Source: Clostridiales bacterium (GTDB taxonomy: Bacteria > Bacillota > Clostridia > Peptostreptococcales > Anaerovoracaceae). Taken from it: a stretch of DNA of 6,107 nt. Numbering within the stretch: the first letter of the stretch is position 1; each line of letters starts with the position of its first letter. The position numbers were made by a program, and so were the translations under genes. The stretch is from the NCBI GenBank assembly GCA_012799165.1, contig JAAZLU010000054.1:1-6107 (forward strand), given 5' to 3'. Shown piece after piece: positions 1 to 6,104 of this stretch. Under the pieces are notes generated by a model. It did not search any database, was not told the origin of the DNA, and saw nothing but the letters and a program-made list of their open reading frames with translations.

Positions 1-189
1 AGGCCGCCATACTACGAAGTCTCCCCCACTCACAAGGCGCGGACCTGGCTGCTCGATCCGAGAGCTCCCCATGTTGAACCCCCGGAGATAATCAGCCATA
101 TCCGCAATATAAAGCTGGATAAGATGGGCGACGGCGGAGTCTCGGCTAGCGAAGTTTCGGCAAGCATTGCGGACGGAGGTGAAGAATAA
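1..189 (+). CDS. oppD: Oligopeptide ABC transporter ATP-binding protein, OppD type (C-terminal end only)
   Basis: Frame 1 is open from the window edge to TAA at 187-189 and encodes the last 62 residues of a protein. The stretch [20 protein letters not shown] followed by VEPP is the conserved tail of OppD/DppD ATPases, which lies after the oligopeptide-transporter C-terminal domain; the ATPase motifs lie outside the window. The remaining residues form a polar, acidic tail (ending DGGEE) with no recognised motif. The stop overlaps the oppF start by one base (TAATG), so the two genes are probably translationally coupled, as expected for the two ATPase subunits that act together at the cytoplasmic face of the transporter. 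Assignment as OppD rather than a second OppF rests on the tail motif and the gene order. The substrate class (dipeptide, oligopeptide or other) cannot be told from this fragment. Confidence 0.85.
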   Translation, partial: RPPYYEVSPTHKARTWLLDPRAPHVEPPEIISHIRNIKLDKMGDGGVSASEVSASIADGGEE

Positions 190-1145
190 TGACAGACAAT
201 AATGTAAACAGAGAAGTTCTGTGCTCCGTTCGCGACCTGGAAGTAACCTTCGGAAGAGGCCGCAAGAAATTCGTCGCGGTGCATAACATAAACTTCGACA
301 TCTATAAGGGCGAGACCTTCGGCCTTGTAGGAGAATCCGGTTCCGGAAAGACGACGATCGGTCGTGCGATAATAAGGATAAATCCTGTATCAAACGGCAG
401 CGTCATCTTCAAGGGCGAAAAGATATCCGGCAAAATCAGCAGAGAGCTGGATAAGATGGTAACCCAGAAGATACAGATGATCTTTCAGGACCCCATGGCA
501 TCGCTCAACGAGCGAGCTAAGGTCGACTACATAGTAGCGGAAGGCCTCATAAACATAAGGCCGGATATGCCCAAAAAAGAGCGCGAGGCTAAGGTCTCCG
601 AGGCCCTGCGCGACGTAGGACTTCTGCCCGAGTTTGCGACGAGGTTTCCGCACGAGTTCTCCGGCGGTCAGCGCCAGAGGATAGGAATAGCGAGGGCCCT
701 GATAATGGAGCCCGAGTTCATAATAGCGGACGAGCCCATCTCGGCCCTCGATGTATCGATAAGAGCTCAGGTTTTAAACCTTATGAGCAAGCTTCAGAAG
801 GAAAGAGGCCTCACCTACCTGTTTATAGCTCACGACCTTTCGGTAATGAGGTTCATAACGAACAGGATAGCGGTAATTCACAAGGGAACCATAGTGGAGC
901 TTGCGGAGACGGAAAAGCTCTTCGCGCATCCTCTGCATCCCTACACTAGGGCCCTGCTTTCGGCGATACCGATGCCCGACCCGGATAACGAGAAGAAGAA
1001 AGTGGTTACGGTTTACGATCCCACGCAGCATAAGTACGATACTGACCCGCCGCGCTGGATAGAGATCGAAGAAGGACACTTTATACTCGCCAACAACGAG
1101 GAGGAGGAAGGTTACCGCAGGATGCTTGAAGAGGCGGAAGGGTAA
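189..1145 (+). CDS. oppF: Oligopeptide ABC transporter ATP-binding protein, OppF type
   Basis: This is a complete 318-aa ATPase subunit that would hydrolyse ATP to drive peptide import, paired with OppD. Visible motifs are Walker A GESGSGKT (residues 48-55), Q-loop Q100 in FQDP, the ABC signature FSGGQRQR (157-164), Walker B ending in D181-E182, D-loop SALD (185-188) and H-loop H215. All catalytic residues are present. The C-terminal motif [15 protein letters not shown] (247-261) marks the oligopeptide/dipeptide transporter C-terminal domain, and the length is normal for OppF. The start at 189 is supported by GGAGG at 175-179 with a 9-base gap and by the one-base overlap with the upstream stop. 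It is the last gene of its operon, because a strong terminator follows. Isoleucine is encoded mostly by ATA (about 22 of 30 by hand count), unlike the permease genes downstream. The extreme C-terminus (about 285-318) is acidic and variable. Confidence 0.95.
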   Translation: MTDNNVNREVLCSVRDLEVTFGRGRKKFVAVHNINFDIYKGETFGLVGESGSGKTTIGRAIIRINPVSNGSVIFKGEKISGKISRELDKMVTQKIQMIFQDPMASLNERAKVDYIVAEGLINIRPDMPKKEREAKVSEALRDVGLLPEFATRFPHEFSGGQRQRIGIARALIMEPEFIIADEPISALDVSIRAQVLNLMSKLQKERGLTYLFIAHDLSVMRFITNRIAVIHKGTIVELAETEKLFAHPLHPYTRALLSAIPMPDPDNEKKKVVTVYDPTQHKYDTDPPRWIEIEEGHFILANNEEEEGYRRMLEEAEG

Positions 1146-1189
1146 TCTTTTACAAGTTAATAATTTGCTTGAATTTAATTAAAAGTAGA

Positions 1190-1229
1190 GCTGTCCGAGG
1201 CAAACAGATATGCCTTGGGCGGCTTTTTT
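1190..1229 (+). terminator. Rho-independent terminator of the upstream opp operon
   Basis: A 13-bp stem is formed by 1190-1202 (GCTGTCCGAGGCA) and 1211-1223 (TGCCTTGGGCGGC). Every position pairs, with three G-U wobbles, around an 8-base loop (AACAGATA). Six T residues follow directly at 1224-1229. This is a textbook intrinsic terminator, placed 44 bases after the oppF stop. It separates the upstream ATPase genes from the second operon. Confidence 0.93.
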
Positions 1230-1251
1230 GTACTTCAGCAGGGAAGAGTCG

Positions 1252-1297
1252 CCGCAATTTATCCGTATAAACAGGAGGGTTAAAGGATAAATTACGG
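1252..1297. repeat. Imperfect 13-bp inverted repeat with a Shine-Dalgarno-like loop
   Basis: The arms 1252-1264 (CCGCAATTTATCC) and 1285-1297 (GGATAAATTACGG) are complementary at 12 of 13 positions. The inner nine bases (AATTTATCC/GGATAAATT) match perfectly. The 20-base loop carries AGGAGGG at 1272-1278, but no plausible start codon follows at ribosomal spacing. The repeat lies between the operon A terminator and the operon B promoter, about 70 bases before the -35 box, so an operator or a small-RNA structure is possible. Its function is not known. Confidence 0.5.
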
Positions 1298-1365
1298 AAT
1301 TATTTCTAAACATATTTGTTTTACGAATAAATAAACTTAATTTTGTTAAAAAACTTTACATAAAC

Positions 1366-1394
1366 TTGACATAGCTACACCTATTCGGTAAACT
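1366..1394 (+). promoter_or_regulatory. SigA/sigma-70-type promoter of the second opp operon
   Basis: A consensus -35 box TTGACA (1366-1371) is separated by exactly 17 bases from a good -10 box TAAACT (1389-1394). The 45 bases upstream are rich in A and T, as in an UP element. Transcription should begin near 1400-1402 and leave a leader of about 70 bases before the first gene. This is the only strong promoter seen in the gene-free stretch 1146-1472. It should drive the DUF3899-like gene, the binding protein and the permeases as one transcript. Confidence 0.82.
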
Positions 1395-1472
1395 GTGAAC
1401 TGATAAGCAATAATTAGAGGACCTTAATTAATACCAGACATACACAACTGTGCTACTGCTAGAATTGGGAAT

Positions 1473-1871
1473 ATGCCGATGTCATTAATGCCCTCTTTAA
1501 AAAGATCCTGGAAGAAATATCTGCTTCTTACAATCGCCGGCATTGCGGCAACCTTTGTTTTCAGAAATAATTTCAATCGCGAATTTTTCGGGCCCGTCTT
1601 TTTATCGGACCTGTTTTTTAATATATCGATGTGCTTTCTGGTTCGAGGGATTATTGGGATCGTCGCCAACATGGATATGTTCTCCAGTTTAATATACGGT
1701 ACAAAATGCTTAGTTAAGTTGATATGCGGAAGACAGGTTTCCGGAGAGTCTATGAGGGAAGGCTATATTGAATATTTGAACTCCCGTCCTCGGAATAACG
1801 ACCTCGCACCACTCCTATTTGCAGCTATCTTCTTTACCATGTCTTTAGGTGTTGCATTGATTGCCGGCTGA
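1473..1871 (+). CDS. Small membrane protein resembling DUF3899
   Basis: This 132-aa protein has a basic N-terminus (KRSWKK, residues 10-15) and three hydrophobic segments at about 16-31, 42-64 and 112-131. Between segments two and three lies a cytoplasm-like linker with F-SSLIYGTK (70-78) and a charged EGYIEYLNSRPRNND stretch. The layout of two hydrophobic segments, an F-x-YG-x-K loop, a charged linker and a final PLLFAA-type segment resembles DUF3899. That family of unknown function is recalled as occurring in Firmicutes, including beside opp genes. The match is from memory of the pattern, not a search. No function is assigned; a role in stabilising or regulating the peptide transporter is a guess from context. 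The start is uncertain. In-frame ATGs lie at 1473, 1479 and 1488, and the only nearby ribosome-site-like sequence, GGGA at 1467-1470, is better spaced for 1479. A better AGAGGA lies at 1416-1421, before an in-frame ATT at 1428. Confidence 0.72.
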   Translation: MPMSLMPSLKRSWKKYLLLTIAGIAATFVFRNNFNREFFGPVFLSDLFFNISMCFLVRGIIGIVANMDMFSSLIYGTKCLVKLICGRQVSGESMREGYIEYLNSRPRNNDLAPLLFAAIFFTMSLGVALIAG

Positions 1872-1929
1872 CTATATTTTCCCGGACAGCCTGCAATTAT
1901 TTAAAGTATAGAACCCGACTGGAACTGAA

Positions 1930-1961
1930 AAGGAGGCCAGCCTATGAAAAGCCTAATATGA
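1930..1961 (+). other. Five-codon minicistron (MKSLI) with perfect Shine-Dalgarno
   Basis: AAGGAGG at 1930-1936, the strongest ribosome site in the window, sits 7 bases before ATG at 1944. That ATG opens a frame of only five codons, ending in TGA at 1959-1961. It lies in the 153-base gap between the DUF3899-like gene and the binding-protein gene, 63 bases before the latter's start. The AGCCT sequence is repeated around the ATG (1939-1943 and 1950-1954), and AGGC at 1934-1937 could pair with GCCT at 1951-1954. The minicistron could be a leader peptide or ribosome-loading site affecting translation of the binding protein. Chance is not excluded. Confidence 0.4.
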
Positions 1962-2024
1962 AGCCACAAAAACTCGAATTCTGTATTGTGACTAAAAAAG
2001 AAAGGAAAATTAAAAGGTGAAAAA

Positions 2025-3833
2025 ATGAAAAAAACCAGACTATTAGCTCTAATTATGGCCTTGGTTGTCGTTTTAGGCGCATTGGCCGGTTGCGGTCCGA
2101 AGAAACCTCCGGTGTCGGACGGTGAGACCGAGGTAAGTGTCGATGAGCCGAAAGCTCCGGAGCCTTTTGAGAAAATATATCGCACTTACTTAACTGCCGA
2201 TTGTCCGGTTCTGAATGGACACGACTGCGTTGAGATGGTTGTTCAAACTCCGCATGATTATTGCTCATCTCCGCTCTATCGCTCGGTACCTACCGCGGAC
2301 GGCAAGGGCTTTGAGTATATAGGCGATTTGGCTGCGGAGCTTCCAATCCAGATCGACGAAAATACTTGGCAGATCAAAATTCGCAAGGAAGCGCATTGGA
2401 ACGATGAGGCCAAGACGCCCATCAATGCCGATACCATTATGTATTCATTCAAGATGCAGCTGGATCCGCTTCTAACCAACGCGATGATGGACTTCCTCGC
2501 TGACTATTCCATAACTATCGTGAACGCTGCAGAATATGCAAGGCAGGGCACGAGTAACAGCATACCCTGGGAGGATGTCGGCATCAAAAAGATCGACGAT
2601 TACACCATCGAGATTAAGACCGTTACACCGAAGGGCCAGACTGATGTATGTAACCACTTTACCGATCGCTCGACCTTCCCGGTCTACGAGCCCTATTACG
2701 AGGCAGGTATGAACGATTCTCGCACCGAGACCAGTTACGGCACCACGCTGGACAACTGGATGGGTTGCGGCCCGTACTTCTTCGAGACCTGGGAGTTCGA
2801 CAATATACATGTTTATAAGAAGAATCCCGATCACTGGCTCGCCGATCTGTTTAAGCACGATACGGTTGAAGTGCGCATCATCCCCGAGATGAACGCCCGC
2901 GTACAGCTCTGGGAGCAGGGTCTTTTAGACTATCTCTCGCCGGATTCCAACACCATAGATACCTATATCGACGATCCGCGCATGGTCTCCTATCCGAGCC
3001 TCGGTGTACGTCATATCGACGTCAACTGCAAGAATCCCAACAATCCGATTTCTGGAACCTGGGCTTATCGTAAGGCGCTTTACCACGCCTTCAATCGCGA
3101 GGTCATCGCCAAAGATATCTTCGGCCACATGGAGCCGACCGGTACTTATGTAAATGGCATGGCGGGCATCAGCAGCGAGAGCAAGCTTACCTATCGCGAA
3201 TCCGCACAGGGCAAGGCCGTTACTGCGATGGTGGAAGAGTGGGGTCCATACGGATATAATCCCGAGCTGGCCCGCAAATAGCTCGCAGAGGCATATAAAG
3301 AAGCAGGAATCTCCGACGATACCGTCGTAACCATACTCATGGCAGTCAACTCCACTAGTGCTCAGTGGAAGGCAACTAGTGAATATCTGATGGAGGAGTG
3401 GCCTGTAATATTCGAAGGCAAGATAAAACTTGAACCTGTGCCCTATGCCGGCGATGTAGATCTCAAGGCGACAGGTGACGATAAGTGGGATCTCTATCCC
3501 ACCAACTGGCTGCGCGGTGTTTCTCGCACGCTCCCCTATAGCTGCTTCTACTACTATCTGAGCACTTACGGTAGCCATCCCAATAACTACCTCTCGGAGA
3601 GGTTCGAGGCGCAGTATGCCGTCTGCGATACTCCGGAGGTGCAGGCAGACTACAACCGCGTGCTGGACGAAACAAAGAAACTGGAAGAGATATATCTCGA
3701 AGAGGTAATACACATTCCGATACTGCAGGTTGTCAACTATGCAATGTTCTCGAATCGCATTAAGTTGCCCGTTGCCGGTTACATTCCCGGATTCGGTTGG
3801 GGTGCTATCTACGGCGAGATTACATCTCCTTAA
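2025..3833 (+). CDS. oppA: Oligopeptide-binding lipoprotein (SBP_bac_5 family), interrupted by an in-frame TAG
   Basis: The frame encodes a 602-position solute-binding protein, about the usual length for this family, if the TAG at codon 419 is read through. The N-terminus is a lipoprotein signal: MKKTR, a hydrophobic core (6-21) and lipobox LAGC with Cys23, so the mature protein would be anchored outside the membrane to capture peptides for OppBC. Family signatures are W-N-D-E-x-x-T-P-I-N-A-D with YSF and LDP (125-148), GCGPYFFETW with the later KKNPDHW (247-271), and YRKALYHAFNREVI (348-361). After the TAG the family sequence continues in the same frame (LAEAYKEAG) and ends with a typical HIPIL segment and SNRIKLP. 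AAAGGTGA at 2013-2020 gives a good start at 2025. Termination at TAG would leave 418 residues and remove about 30 percent of the protein, including the C-terminal strands that complete lobe I in this fold, so the short form is unlikely to bind peptide. The gene may be a recent pseudogene, a sequencing error or a recoded gene. Confidence 0.88.
3279..3281 (+). other. In-frame amber (TAG) codon inside the binding-protein gene
   Basis: TAG is codon 419, between ARK and LAEAYKEAGIS. This is a helical 'NPELARKxLAEAYKEAG' segment that is normally continuous in the family. There is no frameshift: 2025-3278 and 3282-3830 are in the same frame and both are free of other stops. The six other gene-ending stops in the window are TAA (189, 1145, 3833) or TGA (1871, 4949, 6100), never TAG. 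Single-base changes from CAG, AAG, GAG, TTG or TAT/TAC could produce it. I see no obvious recoding hairpin directly downstream. Confidence 0.93.
3339..3833 (+). CDS. C-terminal part of the binding protein, downstream of the amber codon (not an independent gene)
   Basis: An automatic caller would probably list this as a separate 164-aa protein starting at ATG 3339, which is codon 439 of the full frame. No ribosome-site-like sequence precedes that ATG (ACCATACTC lies directly upstream), there is no signal peptide, and the 57 bases between the TAG and this ATG also encode good family sequence. It is therefore best read as the C-terminal segment of the same lipoprotein. It carries part of lobe II and the return to lobe I, with YPTNWLRGVSR, a tyrosine-rich CFYYYLSTYG stretch and the closing HIPILQVVNYAMFSNRIKLP. 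The segment shows no decay: there are no further stops or frameshifts, and codon use matches the 5' part. Confidence 0.55.
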   Translation: MAVNSTSAQWKATSEYLMEEWPVIFEGKIKLEPVPYAGDVDLKATGDDKWDLYPTNWLRGVSRTLPYSCFYYYLSTYGSHPNNYLSERFEAQYAVCDTPEVQADYNRVLDETKKLEEIYLEEVIHIPILQVVNYAMFSNRIKLPVAGYIPGFGWGAIYGEITSP

Positions 3834-3882
3834 GTAGCGAATCGCTAAAGTAGAAGAATAAAATTAAAAGTTATAGCTAACT

Positions 3883-3933
3883 AAAACCGAAGTTGTGGCG
3901 CTGCAACTGCAGCGCCACAACTTGCAAAACCGA
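3883..3933. repeat. Perfect 16-bp inverted repeat flanked by 8-bp direct repeats
   Basis: The arms 3890-3905 and 3908-3923 are exact reverse complements, separated only by AC. RNA would fold as a 15-bp stem with a 4-base loop. The palindrome is bracketed by the direct repeat AAAACCGA at 3883-3890 and 3926-3933; the first copy shares one base with the palindrome. No T-run follows at once (TTTTT begins at 3940), so it is not a standard terminator. Its position between the binding-protein stop and oppB fits an mRNA-stabilising or partly attenuating stem that gives more binding protein than permease, as known for intercistronic stems in other binding-protein operons. The flanking repeats also resemble a target duplication around a tiny insertion. 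Confidence 0.85.
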
Positions 3934-3940
3934 TTACTAT

Positions 3941-3983
3941 TTTTCCGAGCTTGCTGTGCCGGCTCGGCACTCTTTTCGGAAAA
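3941..3983 (+). promoter_or_regulatory. Leader hairpins directly upstream of the oppB ribosome site
   Basis: An outer 8-bp stem, TTTTCCGA (3941-3948) with TCGGAAAA (3976-3983), encloses an inner 5-bp stem, GTGCC (3956-3960) with GGCAC (3966-3970). A competing pairing, CCGAGC (3945-3950) with GCTCGG (3962-3967), excludes both. The inner stem is followed by TCTTTT, giving it a weak terminator look. The structure ends four bases before the oppB Shine-Dalgarno. Regulation of permease expression is possible but inferred only from pairing. Confidence 0.45.
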
Positions 3984-3987
3984 GACG

Positions 3988-3992
3988 GGAGG
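3988..3992 (+). promoter_or_regulatory. oppB ribosome-binding site that fixes the start
   Basis: GGAGG lies 6 bases before ATG 3999. It excludes the longer reading frame that could begin at TTG 3951, because that extension (LCRLGTLFGKDGRTL) is encoded by the hairpin region and by this ribosome site itself. The resulting N-terminus, MFKYILGRF, is typical of OppB proteins. Confidence 0.88.
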
Positions 3993-3998
3993 ACGTTG

Positions 3999-4949
3999 AT
4001 GTTCAAATACATATTGGGGCGATTCGGCGCGATGCTCCTCACTTTGTTCCTGGTTATGACGCTTTCATTTTGGATTATTCGTCTTATGCCTATGAACATC
4101 TTTGAAGATCCGGAAATTCCCCCGGATGTTCAAAAAATGATGGAAGAGCAGATGCATCTGGATAAGCCGATGGTTGTTCAGTATTATTATTTCTTAAAGG
4201 GTATTGTCATGGAAGGAAATTTCGGCCAATCTGTCAAGGTTAGACCGGGGATGGATGTGTTCCAAATTATTTCGTCCCGAATTCCTCCTACGGTTATGTT
4301 GAATATTTTTTCTTTGATTATATCGATTCCATTGGGCATTATAGTCGGCACAATTGCTGCACTCAACCGCAACAAGATTGGGGATAATATTATTTCGTTC
4401 CTAATAATTATTTTTATATCCGTGCCGTCTTTTGTTTTTGCATCGCTGCTGCAGTACCTATTTACTTTTAGGATTCCCTTATTTCCGACTTTGTATCAGG
4501 CGACAGCAACGACATTTGCAGGGGTTATGCACTCATTAACCCTGCCTATCATCGCATTGGCCTTGGGTCCGATTGCGACTATAGGTAGGTATCTGCGCGG
4601 CGAACTTATCGAAACACTATCTTCCGAGTTTCTGCTGCTTGCCCGCACAAAGGGGCTCACAAGAACTCAGGCGACGGTGCGCCATGCGTTTAGGAACTCT
4701 CTTGTTCCCATAGCAAACACCATAATTCCCATGATAACGGGCATTATGGGGGGCTCACTTGTCATAGAGAAAATGTTTGCGGTGCCGGGCATGGGTGGAC
4801 AATTGATAGACTCCATCCTCGTAGGAGACCATTTCCTTACGGTTGCGCTGCTTATTTTCTATTCGGCAATCTCTCTGGTCACAATCCTGATCGTCGATAT
4901 CTCCTACGGAATTATCGACCCGCGGATAAGAGTGGGAGGCAGGAAATGA
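3999..4949 (+). CDS. oppB: Oligopeptide ABC transporter permease, OppB type
   Basis: This 316-aa inner-membrane subunit forms one half of the peptide channel with OppC. The N-terminus MFKYILGRF with a first hydrophobic segment at about 10-29, the LxxPMVVQYYYFLKG segment (54-68), GNFGQS (73-78) and RIPPTVMLNI (94-103) are typical of OppB/DppB. Further membrane segments lie at about 98-121, 131-155, 178-195, 235-255 and 281-301, giving the usual six. The cytoplasmic EAA loop that contacts the ATPase is at about 200-232, with ARTKGL (215-220). The C-terminus YGIIDPRIRVGGRK is also characteristic, and the length is normal. The preceding gap from the binding-protein stop is 165 bases and contains two structured elements. 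The end overlaps oppC by four bases (ATGA), implying coupled translation. Isoleucine is mostly ATT, unlike oppF upstream. Confidence 0.95.
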   Translation: MFKYILGRFGAMLLTLFLVMTLSFWIIRLMPMNIFEDPEIPPDVQKMMEEQMHLDKPMVVQYYYFLKGIVMEGNFGQSVKVRPGMDVFQIISSRIPPTVMLNIFSLIISIPLGIIVGTIAALNRNKIGDNIISFLIIIFISVPSFVFASLLQYLFTFRIPLFPTLYQATATTFAGVMHSLTLPIIALALGPIATIGRYLRGELIETLSSEFLLLARTKGLTRTQATVRHAFRNSLVPIANTIIPMITGIMGGSLVIEKMFAVPGMGGQLIDSILVGDHFLTVALLIFYSAISLVTILIVDISYGIIDPRIRVGGRK

Positions 4950-6100
4950 TTATAGATAAAAATAAAGGCATTCCTGAGGATATTCTCAATCTGCCGGATT
5001 CCGATTTCGAGCTGGTGCAGGCAGGGGAAATAACGGATGAGGAATTTAAAACAAAACCGATAGGTTTTTATAAAGACGCACTGCTACGCCTCAGCCAAAG
5101 CAAGGTTTCGATTGTGTCTTTTTGGATAATTGTTGCGATTATCTTGCTTGCTCTCATCGTGCCGAACATTACAGGCTACACTTATACGGAGCAGAACATA
5201 GGCTTTAAGAATCTCCCTCCCAAGATTCCGGGTCTCGAAAAGATCGGGATAGCGGACGGCACTCGCATGCTCTACAATCGTCAGAAAGCCAGTCTGGACA
5301 ATCCGGCGCGCTTTCCTGAAGGATCCATATTGGAAGTTGTACGAGAATACGAAGCCAACGGGGTTCCTGTAGTCGACGTTAAGATAGATGCATATGTCTA
5401 TTCCGGTGTGCCGGAGGATCGGTACCATTGGTTCGGTACTGATTATCTCGGCAGGGACCTCTGCACCAGATTGTTTAAAGGTGTGCGCATTTCGCTGCTT
5501 ATAGCTTTCCTTGCGGTTACTACAAATGTGGTTATCGGAGTAATCTACGGTTCCATCGCAGGCTATTTTGGAGGCAAGGTGGACATGTTTATGACCCACT
5601 TTGCGGAGGTATTGAGCGGTCTTCCTTATATAGTCGTTACGATTCTGTTTATGATTTTATTTGGAGCTGGCATGCTTTCCATTGTTCTGGCATTATGCGT
5701 TATGGGTTGGATAGGAACCGCCCGTCTAATCCGTGCGCAATTTTATCGCTTTAAGGGGCGCGAATATGTTCTGGCGGCGCGCACCTTGGGCGTCAGGGAC
5801 GCGAGGTTAATCTTCAGGCACATTCTGCCGAACTGTGTCGGCCCCCTTATTACACGTGCTATGATTTCGATCCCGGGTGCAATATTTTCCGAATCCTTTC
5901 TGGCATATATAGGTTTGGGAATTAAGCCTCCCGAACCTTCGATAGGAGTTTTGCTTTCGAACGGACAGAGTGTGCTACTTCAGTATCCGTATCAGACATT
6001 TTTCCCGGCTATATTGATTTCTGTCCTGATGATCGCTTTTAACCTGTTCTCGAACGGTCTTAGGGATGCCTTAGATCCGACTAGACGCGGAGAGGGGTGA
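4946..6100 (+). CDS. oppC: Oligopeptide ABC transporter permease, OppC type
   Basis: This 384-aa protein is the second permease half. A cytoplasmic N-terminus of about 50 residues precedes the first membrane segment (about 54-73), corresponding to the OppC N-terminal domain. A long extracytoplasmic stretch (about 74-158) follows, then the family motif HWFGTDYLGRDLCTRLFKG (161-179). Five more hydrophobic segments lie at about 182-205, 222-243, 244-258, 296-315 and 350-370. The EAA loop that docks the ATPase is at about 270-302, with ARTLGV (278-283). The C-terminus NGLRDALDPT (370-379) is diagnostic of OppC/DppC. The protein is roughly 80 residues longer than many OppC proteins, mainly because of the stretch after the first membrane segment; similar long forms are recalled in clostridia. 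The start at 4946 has GGGAGG at 4934-4939 and overlaps the oppB stop. No frame defects are seen. Confidence 0.95.
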   Translation: MIIDKNKGIPEDILNLPDSDFELVQAGEITDEEFKTKPIGFYKDALLRLSQSKVSIVSFWIIVAIILLALIVPNITGYTYTEQNIGFKNLPPKIPGLEKIGIADGTRMLYNRQKASLDNPARFPEGSILEVVREYEANGVPVVDVKIDAYVYSGVPEDRYHWFGTDYLGRDLCTRLFKGVRISLLIAFLAVTTNVVIGVIYGSIAGYFGGKVDMFMTHFAEVLSGLPYIVVTILFMILFGAGMLSIVLALCVMGWIGTARLIRAQFYRFKGREYVLAARTLGVRDARLIFRHILPNCVGPLITRAMISIPGAIFSESFLAYIGLGIKPPEPSIGVLLSNGQSVLLQYPYQTFFPAILISVLMIAFNLFSNGLRDALDPTRRGEG

Positions 6101-6104
6101 GGGT

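Noticed and set aside
1558..1567. TTTTCAGAAA resembling a CodY box core
   Set aside because: Only 10 of 15 consensus positions match, and it lies inside the coding region of the DUF3899-like gene away from the promoter.
1852..1912. Possible second promoter before the binding-protein gene (TTGCAT/TATATT or CGGACA/TATAGA)
   Set aside because: The spacings are 15 and 18 bases and the boxes match the consensus poorly; the promoter at 1366-1394 is far better.
3279..3281. Selenocysteine as an explanation for the in-frame stop
   Set aside because: Selenocysteine is encoded by TGA, not TAG, and no SECIS-like stem was apparent directly downstream.
3354..3381. Repeated ACTAGTG in the binding-protein gene
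   Set aside because: Two 7-base copies encode similar but ordinary residues (NSTS and ATSE) and have no flanking structure; likely chance.
2925..3713. Long open frame (262 codons) on the minus strand inside the binding-protein gene
   Set aside because: It lies antisense to a gene with clear family motifs, its predicted protein matches no family I know, and I see no convincing ribosome site; it is an antisense shadow.
3835..3847. Palindrome TAGCGAATCGCTA just after the binding-protein stop
   Set aside because: It can form only a 5-bp stem with a 3-base loop and no T-run follows; too short to claim a terminator or operator.
3951..3998. Longer oppB reading frame from TTG 3951
   Set aside because: The extension is encoded by the leader hairpins and by the ribosome site itself; ATG 3999 has GGAGG at proper spacing and gives a typical OppB N-terminus.
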